Position numbers and translations under genes: made by a program. A DNA stretch of 64,000 nt from Ecdyonurus torrentis. Taxonomy: Eukaryota > Arthropoda > Insecta > Ephemeroptera > Heptageniidae. The notes under the pieces are model-generated. The model worked only from the letters and a program-made list of their open reading frames with translations, was not told where the DNA came from and did not search any database. This document shows, piece after piece, positions 1 to 12,931 of the stretch. The stretch spans positions 16,546,281 through 16,610,280 of the forward strand of contig OX439137.1 in assembly GCA_949318235.1 (NCBI GenBank), in the 5' to 3' direction. Within the stretch, counting starts at the first letter, position 1; each line of letters opens with the position of its first letter.

Positions 1-104
1 ATCACTGCTACGGAGCTACAGTTGGGTTTTGAGACAAACTACAGTTATTTATGTAAGTCCCATCAAGTGTTTTGTGATATAAATGCTAATATTTTTCTCT
101 AAGT
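1..104. mobile_element. Fragment of TTAA-type MITE family 1
   Basis: The window opens inside an element whose full copies are at 28839, 33619, 38464 and 48611; only the end with ATCACTGCTACGGAGCTACA is included. The true left edge lies outside the window. Confidence 0.6.
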
Positions 105-879
105 ACTAAGTAAGTAGTAAGTAGTAGTAAGTATTTTTCTTTAAGTACTCACTTAAGGCGTTGACTTTAACAAAATGCAGCCACCCTAAAGTTTTGGTAA
201 ATTTAGTTAATTTTGAACTGACAATTATTACTAATTGAAATTGTTATTGGAATAATAAAATATCATGCTATACTTATAAAAAAAAATAATAATAATTCTT
301 TTTTATTTCTCTTTACATTTATGTTAAAAAAAAAGGTGCTGCGCACTTCTTTTTTTTCTTTTTGTTATGCCGCAACTTATTGAAACCTCATTTAAATACA
401 GCATTTTATTTTGAACATAATTATTTATTGTTTAATGTTAAATTCATTGTTCTGTTATACGAAATACAAATTTAATGGTGCTAAAAGCCTAAAACTATCA
501 CGTATATGTTTTTGTCATTTTTTTTTTTTTTTTTTTTTATGTATATAATTTGAAAGTTGGTATAACACAGCTAGACCATGTGCTAGATGTGCCATGTTTG
601 TGGTTTATTTTAAATGATCTAGCATAGGAGAAACGTTATTTTCCCTCATTTTTCTCGAAAATAAAAGTTTATTTCAACTGAAAGTATTTTTCTCATATTC
701 TTGTAGAGCTTAAAAGAATAAGCTAGAAATAAGGCTTGGATTAAAATTTGAAGCTTCCTTTGCTATTAAAAAAAAAAAAAATACAAAAAATACAAAATGT
801 TTTTTTCCTATGCTGCGACCTGCGACTGTGTATTCCTGACCAACAAAATCGTGGCTCTTAAATATGTGTGAAATCAGTC
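105..879. other. AT-rich DNA with repeat remnants
   Basis: No gene seen. About 613-870 matches, in inverted orientation, a degenerate repeat at 5935-6010 and 13945-14190 (shared text CCTATGCTG, GTATTCCTGACCAACAAAAT, TTTAAGAGC). Confidence 0.4.
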
Positions 880-1196
880 TATAGGGTGCGTGCGCATGAC
901 GTCATTCTGAATGCTTTTCGATGCTCTTCTTGAGCAATGAATAACATTGCTCAGTATAGGACAAACGTAGTTTTTGACTATACTATCTTCTTTGGTAAAT
1001 TAGCTATTTTTTGGTCATTATTATTTTTCTTGCATACTTGAGGTACTAATTCAACCTGTTATAACAGCATCAATGCTCTCAAAAAAATTGTAAGTATTTT
1101 TAAACTGGCAAAATGTGTCATTTTCCTATACTGACCCATGTTATTTAGTACTCACTTATGGCGTCGACTTTAACATGAATGAAACCACACCCTATA
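880..1196. mobile_element. TA-type MITE family 1 (ends TATAGGGTG / CACCCTATA)
   Basis: Inverted ends flanked by TA; interior contains CATGACGTCATTC, GAGCAATG and ACATTGGCC-type text. Further copies: 3110-3363 (partial), 4098-4406, 30446-30757, 59017-59320 (diverged) and 62060-62280 (truncated). Confidence 0.65.
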
Positions 1197-1552
1197 GGTA
1201 TAGGTGGTTGCACTAATGTTTAAGTTAACATCATAAGTGAGTACTAAATAATTGTGATGATCGACTTGGTCAAGACAGGAAGCGTAAGGCGATCAGTAAA
1301 CATCATGCAAACTAAAGAGAAGGAACAATGGGTGGGCGAGCATATTTTGTTGTGTTTTGATACAAGTCAAGTAAAACACAGACAAGTCAACATCTCTCTT
1401 ATTGTTATGTAGCAACTTGTATTGGTGCTCAGATAAAAATACGTAAAATATATTGTGTCCCAATTTAAACATATATATACCTCGCTGTTTAATGTATTAT
1501 ATCTAGCTATACTTCTAAAAGTCTGTTTGTTAACCATGGGATATTTTTAAGA

Positions 1553-2126
1553 TAGTAGGGTACCGACCTTATATCTCAAAAACTAGAAGTTTTTTTGGGT
1601 CTAAATTTGGTGTTATTGTGTAGAAAGGTAGAGAACTTTAACAGAGAAGCGACATCCACATGTTTTAGGCAGACTGCAACACTCAACAATTTTAACTTGG
1701 CAACGTTGCGTTTTGAAGCACCAATCAGAGGCCAGAAGTGGCCAAATCAAGACGCCAATGAGAGAGTGTGCTATTGTAATTTCGTCTGCAGCGTTGCCAA
1801 TTTTAAAGAAATGAGTGTTGCGGGTCTGCCTAATTTTTTGGGATGTCACTTCTCTGTTCAAGTTCTCTAGCTAAGGGTCACACCTAGCCGTGATAAAAAT
1901 TTCATTCTGTTTGACCATCCCGAAAAAAATTATTGAAATTAACATTGGGCCTTATGGGCTTAAAATGTCAAAAAATAATATAAAATTAATTTGCACGGTG
2001 ACCCTCCAAAATTTTTATATATTTGAAATTGTCTCAAGCTGAATTATCATTGTGCAAAATTTTATATTTTTTTTGACGAGAAAAGTTTGAGTCTAATGGC
2101 CGACGTCGGTACCCTACTCCCTTAAA
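1553..2126. mobile_element. MITE with AGTAGGG(T/G)ACCGAC inverted ends, carrying a nested MITE
   Basis: The ends AGTAGGGTACCGACCTTATA and CGTCGGTACCCTACTCCC are inverted. Uninterrupted copies lie at 23026-23356 and 33284-33622, which show that 1629-1869 is a later insertion. Related partial text occurs at 11240-11273 and, more diverged, at 61369-61690 and 55684-55815. Confidence 0.65.
1629..1869. mobile_element. TA-type MITE with long inverted ends (GAGAACTTTAACAGAGAAG), nested
   Basis: About 240 bp, flanked by TA. The inverted ends extend through TGACATCCC-type text. A second copy is at 24570-24811. The interior CACCAATCAGAGGCCAGAA is also palindromic. Nesting is proven by the uninterrupted outer elements elsewhere in the window. 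Confidence 0.7.
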
Positions 2127-2496
2127 TGTAACTATACTGTACCTAATTAATTTTTTAAAACAATTTTTCTTTCAATTCAAGTAAAAGACAAAGAAATGCT
2201 TTAATATTAACTTTTAAACATGCACAAAGTTCAGTTTGCTGTGTATAATAAATAAATTTAATCATATTCAATTTCAAATTAATTTTTTTAATAAAAATCA
2301 AAAAATCATAACATTACATGTATATAATATGTTTTGGGATGTCACTTAAGTATGGCTAATTTTATTTTAATTTTTTATTTATTTTATAAATGAGTTTTAC
2401 CAGTGAAGGAGTTCATAGCCAATGAGAAACAAAACAGAAAAAAAAGGTCAGAAAGACAGATTTTTTTTTTTTTTTTTTTTTGTTGATTTTTAAGAA

Positions 2497-2840
2497 TTGT
2501 AGAAGCCTCTTGTTAGCGTGTTTGTGAGAAAACTACTGCACTGAGGTCACAGATATTTAAATGTAGAATACTAGACATACTTTTACGTGTTTTAAGACAG
2601 TAAAATGTACTAATTTAACATTGTAGAAGCCTCTTGTTAGTGTGTTTGTGAGAAAACTACTGCACTGAGGTCACAAATATTTAAATGTGGAATACTAGAC
2701 ATACTTTTACATGTTTTAAGACAGTAAAATGTACTAATTTAACATTGTAGAAGCCTCTTGTTAGTGTGTTTGTGAGAAAACTACTGCACTGAGGTCACAA
2801 ATATTTAAATATGGAATACTAGACATACTTTTACATACTT
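2497..2840. repeat. 124-bp tandem repeat, about 2.8 copies
   Basis: The start text TTGTAGAAGCCTCTTGTTAG recurs at 2497, 2621 and 2745, exactly 124 bases apart, with few mismatches. The same unit forms a second array at 7855-8300. Confidence 0.85.
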
Positions 2841-2984
2841 AAAGCAAATAAAAAATATATAGATATTTTTTTTTTACCCACCACTGGCAAAACCCATGGA
2901 TGATATTTAATAGGTAATCCAGTGCTTTGGAACACTTTGATATATCTAACCTCTTATATATGAACCTTGTTCTTGCTCCAAGAA

Positions 2985-3110
2985 AAAAAAAGTCACTAGC
3001 AGTGAGATTGGTGGAGAGCAGGTGGCATGCGAGGGGTGATTGGCTGAAGGGGTAGCTCAGGGTTGACAAGGGAAAACATTGCCAGATTGACAGCCCTAAT
3101 TTTGTTAACC
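2985..3110. mobile_element. Repeat fragment shared with 19100-19240
   Basis: Shares GATTGGTGGAGAG, GGGTGATTG and CCCTAATTTTGTTAA blocks with the insertion at 18960-19330. It abuts a partial TA-type family 1 element. Confidence 0.45.
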
Positions 3111-3607
3111 ATACTAAATAACATTGGCCGGTATAGGAAAATGGCATATTTTGCCAGTTTTAAAATACTTCGCATTATTTTTAAGAGCTTTGATGTTGTG
3201 AACAGGTTGAATTTGTTTTTCAAGAATGCAAGAAAAATAATAACAACCAAAAAAACTAGCTAATTTCCAAAGAAAATAGATAAAAACTATGTTTGTCCTA
3301 TACTGAGCAATGTTTTAAGAGCATTAGAAAGCACTCAGAATGAAATCATGCGCACACAAGCTATAAACAAATTTTTTCAAGTGGCAAGAGCCAGTAGCCC
3401 CCCCCCCCCCCCCCTCCCCTTCCTGCCTAAAACATGTCCAAAGCATTGAGTTATCATTTAAAATATCACACCATATTAACTAAATTTTATTTAATTATTG
3501 TTTATTATTAATATAATTTTAATTGTTATATTTATGTATGCACTTAAATTGAAGTTTTGAACAATAATCGACATATTTGTACATATTGAACATTTATAAT
3601 GCACAGT

Positions 3608-3925
3608 TTAATCATCTTCCGAGCCACAATAAAGAGAATAATTTCTTCTCTTGAACCTCTTGACGCAAGGAACAGGTTCCGAGCTGTTCTGAGCTGAGCT
3701 GTCTTCATCGTCCACTGATTCTGTCAGTCGTGGAGGCTCCTGCAATCACAAAATATAATTTCACTGGTGTTTCAATTATGGTACTGAGAAAACAAGGGTG
3801 TTGTTTGTAAACCCTACCTATTTTCTAGCTACACAAAATGTACATTACATTTGATTAACCATACTTGATTGCCATTTTAGTGGCAGAAAGCACACAGGGT
3901 TTACAAACTGCATTTAAGCATTTCC

Positions 3926-3956
<31 letters not shown>

Positions 3957-6900
3957 TTTGTTTTAAAATTATTACTACTTTTGCCAATAAAAAAGGATAG
4001 AAATAAGTATCAGAGTATTGAAAATTAATGCAAAGCAAACTTCTCTACTTTTGATAGTTAAAAATGAAGGGGGGAGGGGATTCAATTTAATAGGCCTATA
4101 TGGTGGTTTCATTCATGTTAAAGTCAACGTCATAAGTGAGTACTAAATAACATTGGCCGGTATAGGAAAATGGCACATTTTGCCAGTTTAAAAATACTTC
4201 GCAATTTTTTTTGAGAGCATTGATGCTGTTAACAGGTTGAATTAGTATCTCAAGTATGCAAGAAAAATAATAATGACCAAAAAATAGCTAATTTACCAAA
4301 GAAAATAGCCAAAAACTACATTTGTTCTATGCTGAGCAATGTTATTCATTGCTCAAGAAGAGCATCGAAAAGCACTCAGAATGACGTCATGCGCACACAC
4401 CCTATACTATAGCCATTACTAGATTTTGTTTGTTTGTTTGTTTGTTAATGAGTAGAACTTCAAAGGGCAGGAATCTGTGCAAATACAAGCCATTATATAA
4501 AAACACTTTTGCCCAGAATCTTTTTATTTTATTATTATATACTATAGGATAGGCCTATATATATAAAAAAAAAAAGCAATTGCTAGTGAATTAATTTGAA
4601 TTCCCCTCCCATTAACTAGTACAAGACAAGACACTGCTCAGTGATGTGCTCAAGTAATTTTCTCTTTTGATTGATAATGTCATTATCATATGACGAAAGC
4701 TCTCAGTTATAAAGAAACTTTTATAACATTATACTGTGCCATGCAAGACCTCGACCTCTCCATAGAACTTCTACTGTGGTAAGGCCCTTGCTGGTTTTTC
4801 TATCCTTTTCTTTATCATTGATCCTAACCGCGATGGTTTTTTCCTTAAATTGTCATTAACTATCAAAATTATATAATTTCGCTTTGCATTAATTTGCAAT
4901 ACACATTGCTCTAATTTCTCTTGTACTATTTCTATAATTTTATTTTGTAATGTTTCACACGATGACTTACTTTCTTATCGTCAATACCATCCTCCTCCTC
5001 CTCGTCCTGGCTCGTATTTCTAGGACTAGGCAGCACTAGACTTGACCTGGTGGGCGTGCCTGATGTGGATATGGACCACAGTGAGTTAGGACCATCGTCT
5101 GTCTCTCCTCCCGTCTCTTCTCTCTCCTCCTCTCTGCCTCTTACTAGCGACGTCACCACAGGAACACCACCTGACAAATACACAATGGTTATACAAGATG
5201 TCACTTTTACAACAATACAACAGAAATTGTCTGCTAGAAGTGGTCTACTTTGCAATTTATCTTCCTAGTTTGTGAGTCAATATTGATTTGTATACAAGTT
5301 ACCAGTTTCAGTAGCCAGTTCAAAGTTCAATGTAATCCTGGTGACAAGCTGATTACATTGAACTGGCTACTGAAGCTGCTAGCATCAATCAATATTGATT
5401 TGTTTACAATTTAGCAGCTTTAGTAGCCAGTTCAATGTAATACAAGTGATGAGCTAATTTTAATGCACTAGTGAGTTACTAGGGTAAATAGCGTTCATCC
5501 AGCACACCCTATGCTGGCTTTATTGTACAGGGGGGTAGTAAAAAAAAAATAATAATAATAATAATATTAAAAAAAAAAAAAAAAAAAGCAAGTGAAATCA
5601 ACATTTGAACCTAAAATTCTATTTTTAAACTTGTCCTAAAGCCTCCTCACCTATCAAAGCAATTGGGTCGTCTATCTTCAGTCTCTCACAGAACCCAGTG
5701 GTCTGAGGGTTTATTTTAGGTCCTATGTTGCGAGAGGGTGGAATACTGCTTGCACGGCTTGCGCTGCCTGGGAACCCTGCAGGGTCGTAAGGAGCGACGG
5801 TCTGTACAAAGTTTTGAGGAATCTGAAGTTCATCGTCAAACCTGGCTTTAACTGAATCAATTTCTTCTGCACTTGGAGTAAACTTCCATCTGAAAATAAG
5901 AAATAAAATGTGTTGTAGGGCTTTTATTACTAATATAGACCGGTTACACTCATATTTAAGAGCCACCATTTTGTTGGTCAGGAATACATAGGCCAGCATA
6001 GGAAAAACTTCAGTTTTATTTTTGTAATAGCAAAAGAAGCTTCACTTCCAGGTACATAATGTATTGTACCTGAGAGACCACGTGGCTCTGTCACCTTCTA
6101 TGATGTATGTCAAAAATCGAAGTTTTACGAAGGGAACTGAGTTTTGTCGACAGTAAAAGGGCGAATTATACGACCTTCTATATATACCAGAGATGTGGCT
6201 TTACCTAGTTACGTAACATTTTGGTTAGGTTATTAACGTTATTACCTGGTTGTAACTGGTATTAACCTTTTTTTTTTATTCAAGGTCAGCAAAGTGAAGT
6301 GAAACACATGAGTAAATAAACGTTTCCTACTTTACAGTGGTGACGCTTTATTATTTTTTTTACATATACTTTGCTGTTAAGAGCTATCTATGTTCTTATA
6401 AAAAAAAAACACAATACGTAAGCTCTGCAATTTAAACGCACACAGAAGAAGCTCCAATAGCTGACGAGCTTCTATAATCAACCTTGACGTGGTTACAATA
6501 GATTACGCGTAACATCTTACAATAAAGGTTAAGTTAGAATAGTTATGGTTATTTAACATTCCCGCATCTCTGATATATACACCTTGTAAGGGACATTGTT
6601 TACTACTATTATTACATGTATTTTAACTAGACCAAACAAAATCAAATTAGACACTTGAAATGTGTTTTTGCTACTCTAAATTATCTAATGCTTTGATGAG
6701 GATCAAGGCACTGCAGTAAAAATTGTATAAGCTAATTATAGTGTGGTACTGACCTTCCCTCTCCACCAGGTCCAGGCATGTACTGAGATCCTGACTTGAC
6801 ACTAAGCAAGTGGTTGGTCAAGAACAACACTGCCAACCACTCTGGGTCATAACTCAGCTGCATGGGCTGCTCTGCACAGTGGGGCACATCTACCACCTGG

Positions 6901-7035
6901 GAGAACATCAGTAAATATGTCAATACCTACTACACATTGATTAAAGCAATACACAACTCTAAAAATAAGTATTTTTCTTCTTCTCTAAATTAATTCAATA
7001 GAAATTAGTCGTTTCTTTAACTATTCTAGCTCACA

Positions 7036-7070
<35 letters not shown>

Positions 7071-10000
7071 AAACGGGTTTTTTGAAACCCTGTGACATAC
7101 CTGTAGAAAATGTCTCCTAGGTAGACACTTATCCAGAGCTAAGAACTTGGTGATGCTTTGTAAGTTACCAGTCTCCACACATCCACCTGCAGCCTCATCC
7201 TAAATCAAAACATTCAAGTTGTAGAAATATTGCAAATATAAATCGATGCTTCAGCGTCACAAGCTAGCATCTACACTTTCCAGATTTCCGACAAAATGAC
7301 TATCTACACTTTCCGAGCAGCGCTGTAACTCGACTAGCAGCCAAAAACTTAACATTGCAGATGCTTGTCGGCGGAAAGTGTAGATACTGTAGTCTTTTTG
7401 TCGGAAATCTGGAAAGTGTAGATGCTCTCTTTAGACGCGGAGGCATCAAAAAGTATATTGAGGATGCTCCGCTATAATGTTCTAAGTCTACTTGATCTTG
7501 AGAAATAAAAAAATCATTGGATTAACCCCACATTTTGGATTTTGCTGTTTCAGGTCATTTGTAGCAATAAATATTTTTCAAGGTCTAATGGACTTAGGAC
7601 ATTATTGCGGAGCACCTTCAATAACGTAATTCTCAAGTTGTAAAGGTCAAAAGTGTACCAAAATTTGAAGAGCATAAATAATAATGACGTAGGTACACAC
7701 AATTCTGATAATATATTTTACTAGGTACGTATTCAAATTCAGAACTTTTTTTTCAACATTGCTAATTTAGTGCAAGTATTTGAATAGTAAAAGATACTAT
7801 CACAATCATGTGTTCAATTTAACAGGTAGAGTATGTAATTATAGCATCATCTTCGTAGTGTGTTTGTGAGAAAACTGCTGCACTGAGGTCACAAATATTT
7901 AAATGTAGAATACTAGACATACTTTTACGTGTTTTAAGACAGTAAAATGTACTAATTTAACATTGTAAAAGCCTCTTGTTAGTGTGTTTGTGAGAAAACT
8001 GCTGCACTGAGGTCACAAATATTTAAATGTAGAATACTAGACATACTTTTACGTGTTTTAACTTTTAAGACAGTAAAATGTACTAATTTAACATTGTAAA
8101 AGCCTCTTGTTAGTGTGTTTGTAAGAAAACTACTGCACTGAGGTCACAAATATTTAAATGTAGAATACTAGACATACTTTTACGTGTTTTAAGACAGTAA
8201 AATGTACTAATTTAACATTGTAGAAGCCTCTTGTTAGTGTTTTTGTGAGAAAACTACTGCACTGAGGTCACAAATATTTAAATGTAGAATACTAGACGTG
8301 TTTCAAGATGATAACAATATTTTTCAGAGCCTTGATAATAAAGTTGCTTGATGTTACTTACCCCGTTATTTGTTTGCATTGGGTGAGGTACGATGGCAGG
8401 AAACTTGACGTGCAAGTGAGCTGCAAACCAGTAAGTAGGTTTGATCACAGATAGCAGTTCTTGAGCAGGAGCACTGCCTAGGGAGTTGGTCTGAACCTCT
8501 TCTCTGTGCAACAAAATATCACCATGTCAGTCACTAGTAAAGTTGGCAAAATTGACTTCATCATTTGCAATATACACAGTATATTAATATCCAGGGTGGA
8601 ACTGGCACTCAAGGGGTCACGTCCGTGAAAGGGGTGGAACACCCTCTAGGGGGCCACAAAAATTAACACCCAGGTTATGCCCCTTTTAGGGCCTTAGGGG
8701 CGTCCAAACAAAGGGGGCCACGTCCGCTATCACGGACTTGTTCTTATGGCCAGTTCGAGCCTGTTACTATCAAATATAACATACTGTAGTATGTAATAAT
8801 ACCTAAATATTGGATATAAAAGGATATCTAATCGATGCTTATCCATCCAAGTGAACAAACTCCACTTTACAAATTTTGTTCAAAATGACCGAACTTCACT
8901 TTACAAATTCTCTGTTAAGCTTCTCCATGTTCAAATGTGTAGAAGCGCCAAACGCAGATCGTTCATTTTGAGTGAAATTTGTAAAGTGTAGTTGGTTCAC
9001 TGCGAAGTGTAAACATTGAGGTACCCTTCTATCATACCAATGGAACATAAATTTGACATACACAGTTTTTGTATTTTCAAGATCAATATAGCGTAACGAC
9101 ATCATGTAATATGATTAAATTATCTCACTACGGCATATTGACTAATAAAGGAACAACGGTTTTGAGGCCGTCTATAAGCGATTTCGGTCACATCCGCTTC
9201 CGTTTCTCCTTACTACACATGCGCAGTAAGTCGAAACGGGAGCGGATATGAGCAAAATGGCTTATGGTCGGCCTAAAAACAGTTGTTCCTTTATCAGTTA
9301 ATACTAACTTACTTGAAGAAAGGTTTTGCTCGCAGTAGTTTGTTGACATCACCAAAATGATAAACTCCTCTTGGCCAATCATGAGACAGGAAGATATCCA
9401 CGTGTTGCTTGAGCTGTTAACACAGTAAAAACATTTGACAATCTTTATATTTTAGGTAATTATTTTTAATTGAATTTGCTCTAATCTCTTGTCTACTATT
9501 TTCTATAGTAAATTTTATTTTTAATTTTTGTGTGGCACAGTTTTTTATTATAAAAAAGTTTATTTTAGAGCTTTCGTCATATGTTTATGACATTATCAAT
9601 CAAAGAAGATATTTACTTGAGCACAGTACAGTCCAAGACACTGCTCAGTGATGTGCTCAATTAAATCTCTTCTTTGATTAATAATGTCATTAACATGAAC
9701 TTTTTTTTATAACAAAATACTGTGCCACGTGAGACCTCGACCTCTCCATACAACTGCTACTGTGGTAAGTAAGACCCTTGCTGGTAATTCTATCCTGTTC
9801 TTTATTATTGATCGTAACCACAATGTTTTTTTTTTCCTTTAATTGATCATAAATATTTATAATATAATTACTCAACAAATGCAGTTGTTACTAAAGTCCC
9901 TATATACCAAGTATTCTGACTGAATTATTTCTGTATTGTTGAAAACCTCACTAAAATAACATGCTTTTAAATGGCAATCGTGACCTCTCAACAATGAAAA

Positions 10001-10986
10001 AAAAACAAATCAGAAATTTCTTATGAGCCTGGAATACTTGGGAAATTTATAGTATACTTTAGTTATTACGTTGCTGACCAGCTGTTTCTAGTTTTGGGGG
10101 CGGAGTTTCTCTGTATTGTACCTATCTAAATATACGTATCTTATCCTAATTAATAACTCACCTGTTTCAACCTAAAAACATCGAGACATCTGATATGGTA
10201 AACACTTCTCTTGGTATCTTCACTATAAGGAGGTTTCTCAAAATGTCCTTTGTTAAAGTCCCTTCCTTTGTAAATGCCAGATAGACCAGCAATCCTGACC
10301 CCAGCGATGGTGACGACACCTGCGTACCCCAAGTACCAGATATTAGGAGCAACCCAGCCACCATATGGCAGCTCTTGTAGGTAGTTAGAGGCTTCATGGT
10401 TACCTCCTATGAATATAGTCAAGATGGGAGCTACCTTTTCACCTGAGTAATACCTGCAAATTTAAATATATTATTATTAGTTGTTTTTTAACACTAATTT
10501 TTGTACAATAAAACAAATTGAGGGGCCAACAATACTAACAAAGAGCTAGCAGATGGCTTTGACATACTGATGATGTTTGTAAACAGTAATGCTATTCGTA
10601 AACCCTGTTCTCTGCACCAAAAATGATGATCGACTTTGGTTATTCAAATGGAATGCACATTTTTTGGTGCAAGAGAACAGGGTTTACGAACAGCATTAGT
10701 GTTTCCTTGCTAAACCCCATTCCAAAAATGTGCAATTTCATTTAAAAATTAATTGGGGGGAGGGGGGGGGGGGGGCGGCAGGTGTAGAACTGTAGATCAC
10801 ATAAAAACAGAGTACACCTTAATAAAGAGGATGACCGCCTTGGACCGGAAATCGTTAAAAGAGGAACTATATCTTTACAATAATTCTTTTCCAATTTTTT
10901 TATTTTCAACAAAAGAAACACTATAATTTTTTAAATGACATCAAGTTATATCTTTTTTTTTCTTTTTTTTTTTGTTATCCGAATAA

Positions 10987-11028
<42 letters not shown>

Positions 11029-12931
11029 TAATTAAAAAAAAAAAAGGTTTCTAATTTGACTAAAATTTGCCACTGAAATTTGAATTTCAATATTTGCATA
11101 TAATCTTTAAAGTGTAATAAGTAATATCTTAAATATTTGATCGTGTTTTCACATGCTTGACGTAGCTAAACTTTTAAGTAACATTTCATCTTTACTTTGT
11201 GTTAATATTATAATTTGCAACCATCCTAGTTTGCAAGATATCAGTCGGTCACCTACTCCCTTAATTTTACTAAGATCATATTTTCCCCTTCTTTTTCTGT
11301 TTACTTATTAAAAGCCATAACAGAGCCCTAAAAGTAGAAATTCTTACTTGTAAAAAGATCCCATTTCACGATATTTATGAGGAACAGCCAAACATCCTAG
11401 ATCTTCTTGATTTCTCACAGATTGGAAATCACCGCAGCATAGAAGCAAATCTACCTGCAAAAATTAAACAAAAGAATCATTATTAATATCATCGGTAAAG
11501 TACTAGTGTTCTATGTATAAATCGCGCATGCCATGGTCAGACCGCCTTATACCTATACTTATAACATACAGGTAAGGAGGTCTGACCATGGCATGCACAA
11601 AATACTAAAATGCACTAATGTCCTAGTGCCATAAAAGAACACCTAAAAAAAAAAAAAATAAATAAATAAAAAAAAAAAAAAAAAAAAGTTGTTTGAATTT
11701 GATAATAATAATAATTAATAATAGTTCTTTATTGGATTTAAAATGGGAGTGCACATATATAAAAAAAAGAGACAAAAACAAGTAGCCCAATGGGTGAACA
11801 TAAATGACGTCAAATGACTGATACCAGCGTGATTGTCTCGCAAAGCTGCATCAGAAAATCACCACCCCCAAACTCGTGCGTTTGACGTCCGTAAACTACA
11901 CCCTTACCAAAAAGGCAAACATAAGTAAACACATCACAGCTAATATGTACTAACTGACTAGATATCTATGGTTATCCAGCTGGAAAAAAAAATCTATGAA
12001 CAGTTATGTAAAAATATGTATTGTATAATAATATACATAATGTACACTCCTTCCGAATAAATCTGACTGGTTGCATTAAAGTTTCCCCATATATTTAACA
12101 TTTGGATACATGAATTCTGTGGTCAGATTTATTTGGTAGGAGTGTTTGCATTCATAGAAATGTTGTTCGTAAACCGTGTTCCCTTGCTCCAAAAAATGCG
12201 CACTTCCACTTAAAAAGCATTGGGTATGATCGTCATTTTTTTTGGTGGTTTGGAGCAAGAAAAACAGAGTTTACGAACATCATTACTAGTAATCTGAAGG
12301 CTGCGTTATCGACAGATAGTTTTTTGTTTTGCTTTTTTTCACGCGTTTTGGAAATTTTGAGGGGTCTAGGGCTCTAGGGGGGGATTGCGTGAAAATGAAA
12401 AGAATTCCTATTCGTCCATAACAGGTAAAATTATTATTACGCCATCATAATTTTGTTTCTTATCTGTTATGTACTATTTCAATAACCTATTATTTTAAAA
12501 GTTTTAATTTTAGTGAAAAAAATTATTTCTCTTAAATATGCAGACATTATTACTTATAAACATTAAAATAAAAAAAATTAAGCTGGGAGATTCAGATCAA
12601 AAATTTTCAGACAGGGTTTTTAAATTTCTCTATGAATTTTATACACATGAGAAACTTAGATTATTTTTTAACAAAATGATTCATATAAATTGTCTCTTAT
12701 TACAGATAAATATATTGTATTATATTTAAGGCTTAGTTAAATAATAAATACATACATAAATATTTACATTAACAATGCGCCTTGCAAAATTATACAAGCG
12801 TCAAAAAAAAGTTTGATTTTTGAACATAATTTATGAATTACCTTGACGTTTTCTTTTTGTTCTAATAATTGTAAAGTATCATAAATTTTTTCTAGTTCTC
12901 CATGAGCACAACCTTCAATCGCAATCTTCAT
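3608..12931 (-). CDS. DBR1: Lariat debranching enzyme DBR1, ten coding exons, 514 aa
   Basis: Hydrolyses the 2'-5' phosphodiester branch of excised intron lariats in the nucleus. Coding exons (minus strand, 5' to 3'): 12931-12842, 11454-11348, 10453-10162, 9413-9313, 8503-8362, 7199-7101, 6896-6754, 5889-5651, 5170-4971, 3739-3608; all have AG/GT borders and phases that join (1545 nt). The N-terminal metallophosphoesterase domain keeps Cys8 and His10 ([14 protein letters not shown]), Asp39 (CCGDF), Asn84 (GGNHEAS), His174 (LSHDWPRG) and His226/His228 (AAHLHVKF), at the positions known for the human enzyme. The DBR1-specific C-terminal domain follows ([15 protein letters not shown], then [12 protein letters not shown]). 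Exon 9 is a low-complexity Ser/Asp/Glu region and the last exon ends in a basic KRFKRRN tract as in animal DBR1. Reading past the exon 8 donor would instead stop at 5625. A polyadenylation signal AATAAA lies at 3486-3491 (minus). Introns hold MITEs and a 124-bp tandem repeat. Identification is secure; exon 9 is the least certain. Confidence 0.96.
4098..4406. mobile_element. TA-type MITE family 1, near full length
   Basis: Inverted orientation relative to 880-1196; ends at CACACCCTATA and contains ATGACGTCATGCGC. It lies between the last two DBR1 coding exons. Confidence 0.65.
4598..4860. mobile_element. Foldback element family 2, partial
   Basis: Carries ACCTCGACCTCTCCATA and CAATGTCATTAT-type text. 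Longer, self-complementary copies are at 9470-9845 and 19410-19795; a partial copy is at 20600-20760. Confidence 0.55.
5282..5450. repeat. Inverted and direct repeats in the DBR1 intron
   Basis: GTAGCCAGTTCAA... is inverted as ...TTGAACTGGCTAC within 70 bases, then the arm is repeated in direct orientation near 5420. It forms a stable hairpin. No other copy was seen in the window. Confidence 0.6.
7245..7462. mobile_element. Palindromic MITE (GCATCTACACTTTCC arms) in a DBR1 intron
   Basis: Long arms with ATCTACACTTTCCAGATTTC are inverted across about 200 bases. A relative with similar ends (ATGCTTC / GAAGCATCGA) and CACTTTCC text lies at 57575-57787. Confidence 0.6.
7855..8300. repeat. 124-bp tandem repeat, second array, about 3.6 copies
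   Basis: GTGTTTGTGAGAAAACT recurs at about 7860, 7984, 8115 and 8239. The spacing is 124, 131 and 124, the 131 being due to a 7-bp duplication. It lies in the intron between DBR1 exons 5 and 6. Confidence 0.85.
8592..8763. mobile_element. hAT-type MITE (CAGGGTGGAACTGGC ... GCCAGTTCGAGCCTG)
   Basis: Inverted ends with 8-bp flanks TTAATATC / TTACTATC (one mismatch). It belongs with 58628-58805, which has a perfect 8-bp duplication, and with a degenerate copy near 31640-31835. Confidence 0.7.
9143..9296. mobile_element. MITE with AATAAAGGAACAAC ends
   Basis: About 155 bp with inverted ends GGAACAAC...GTTGTTCC and a palindromic core around GCATGCGCAGT. Other copies are at 30264-30425 and 56392-56561. 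Confidence 0.65.
9470..9845. mobile_element. Foldback element family 2 in the DBR1 intron
   Basis: Nearly whole-length palindrome centred on the text CAAGACACTGCTCAGTG; arms include GAGCACAGTA and GAAAGCTC-type sequence. Related to 4598-4860 and 19410-19795. Confidence 0.55.
10588..10697. mobile_element. Short palindromic MITE (ATGCTGTTCGTAAACCC family)
   Basis: About 110-bp hairpin with arms GTAAACCCTGTTC / GAACAGGGTTTAC. Other copies: 12158-12284, 19892-20002, 23519-23790 (expanded), 28630-29228 (interrupted), 37781-37884, 40716-40827, 47930-48063 and 56564-56671. It is the most frequent element in the window. Confidence 0.75.
11523..11602. repeat. Short hairpin repeat
   Basis: GCATGCCATGGTCAGACC is inverted 40 bases later as GGTCTGACCATGGCATGC. 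It lies in the first DBR1 introns; no other copy was seen. Confidence 0.6.

Noticed and set aside
2497..2840. CRISPR-like array
   Set aside because: The whole 124-bp unit is repeated without variable spacers, and the genome is eukaryotic.
5625..5650. DBR1 ending at the stop at 5625 (EALGQV)
   Set aside because: A consensus donor G|GTGAGG at 5651/5650 joins in phase to an acidic exon at 5170 and then to a basic C-terminal exon typical of DBR1, so splicing is the better model.
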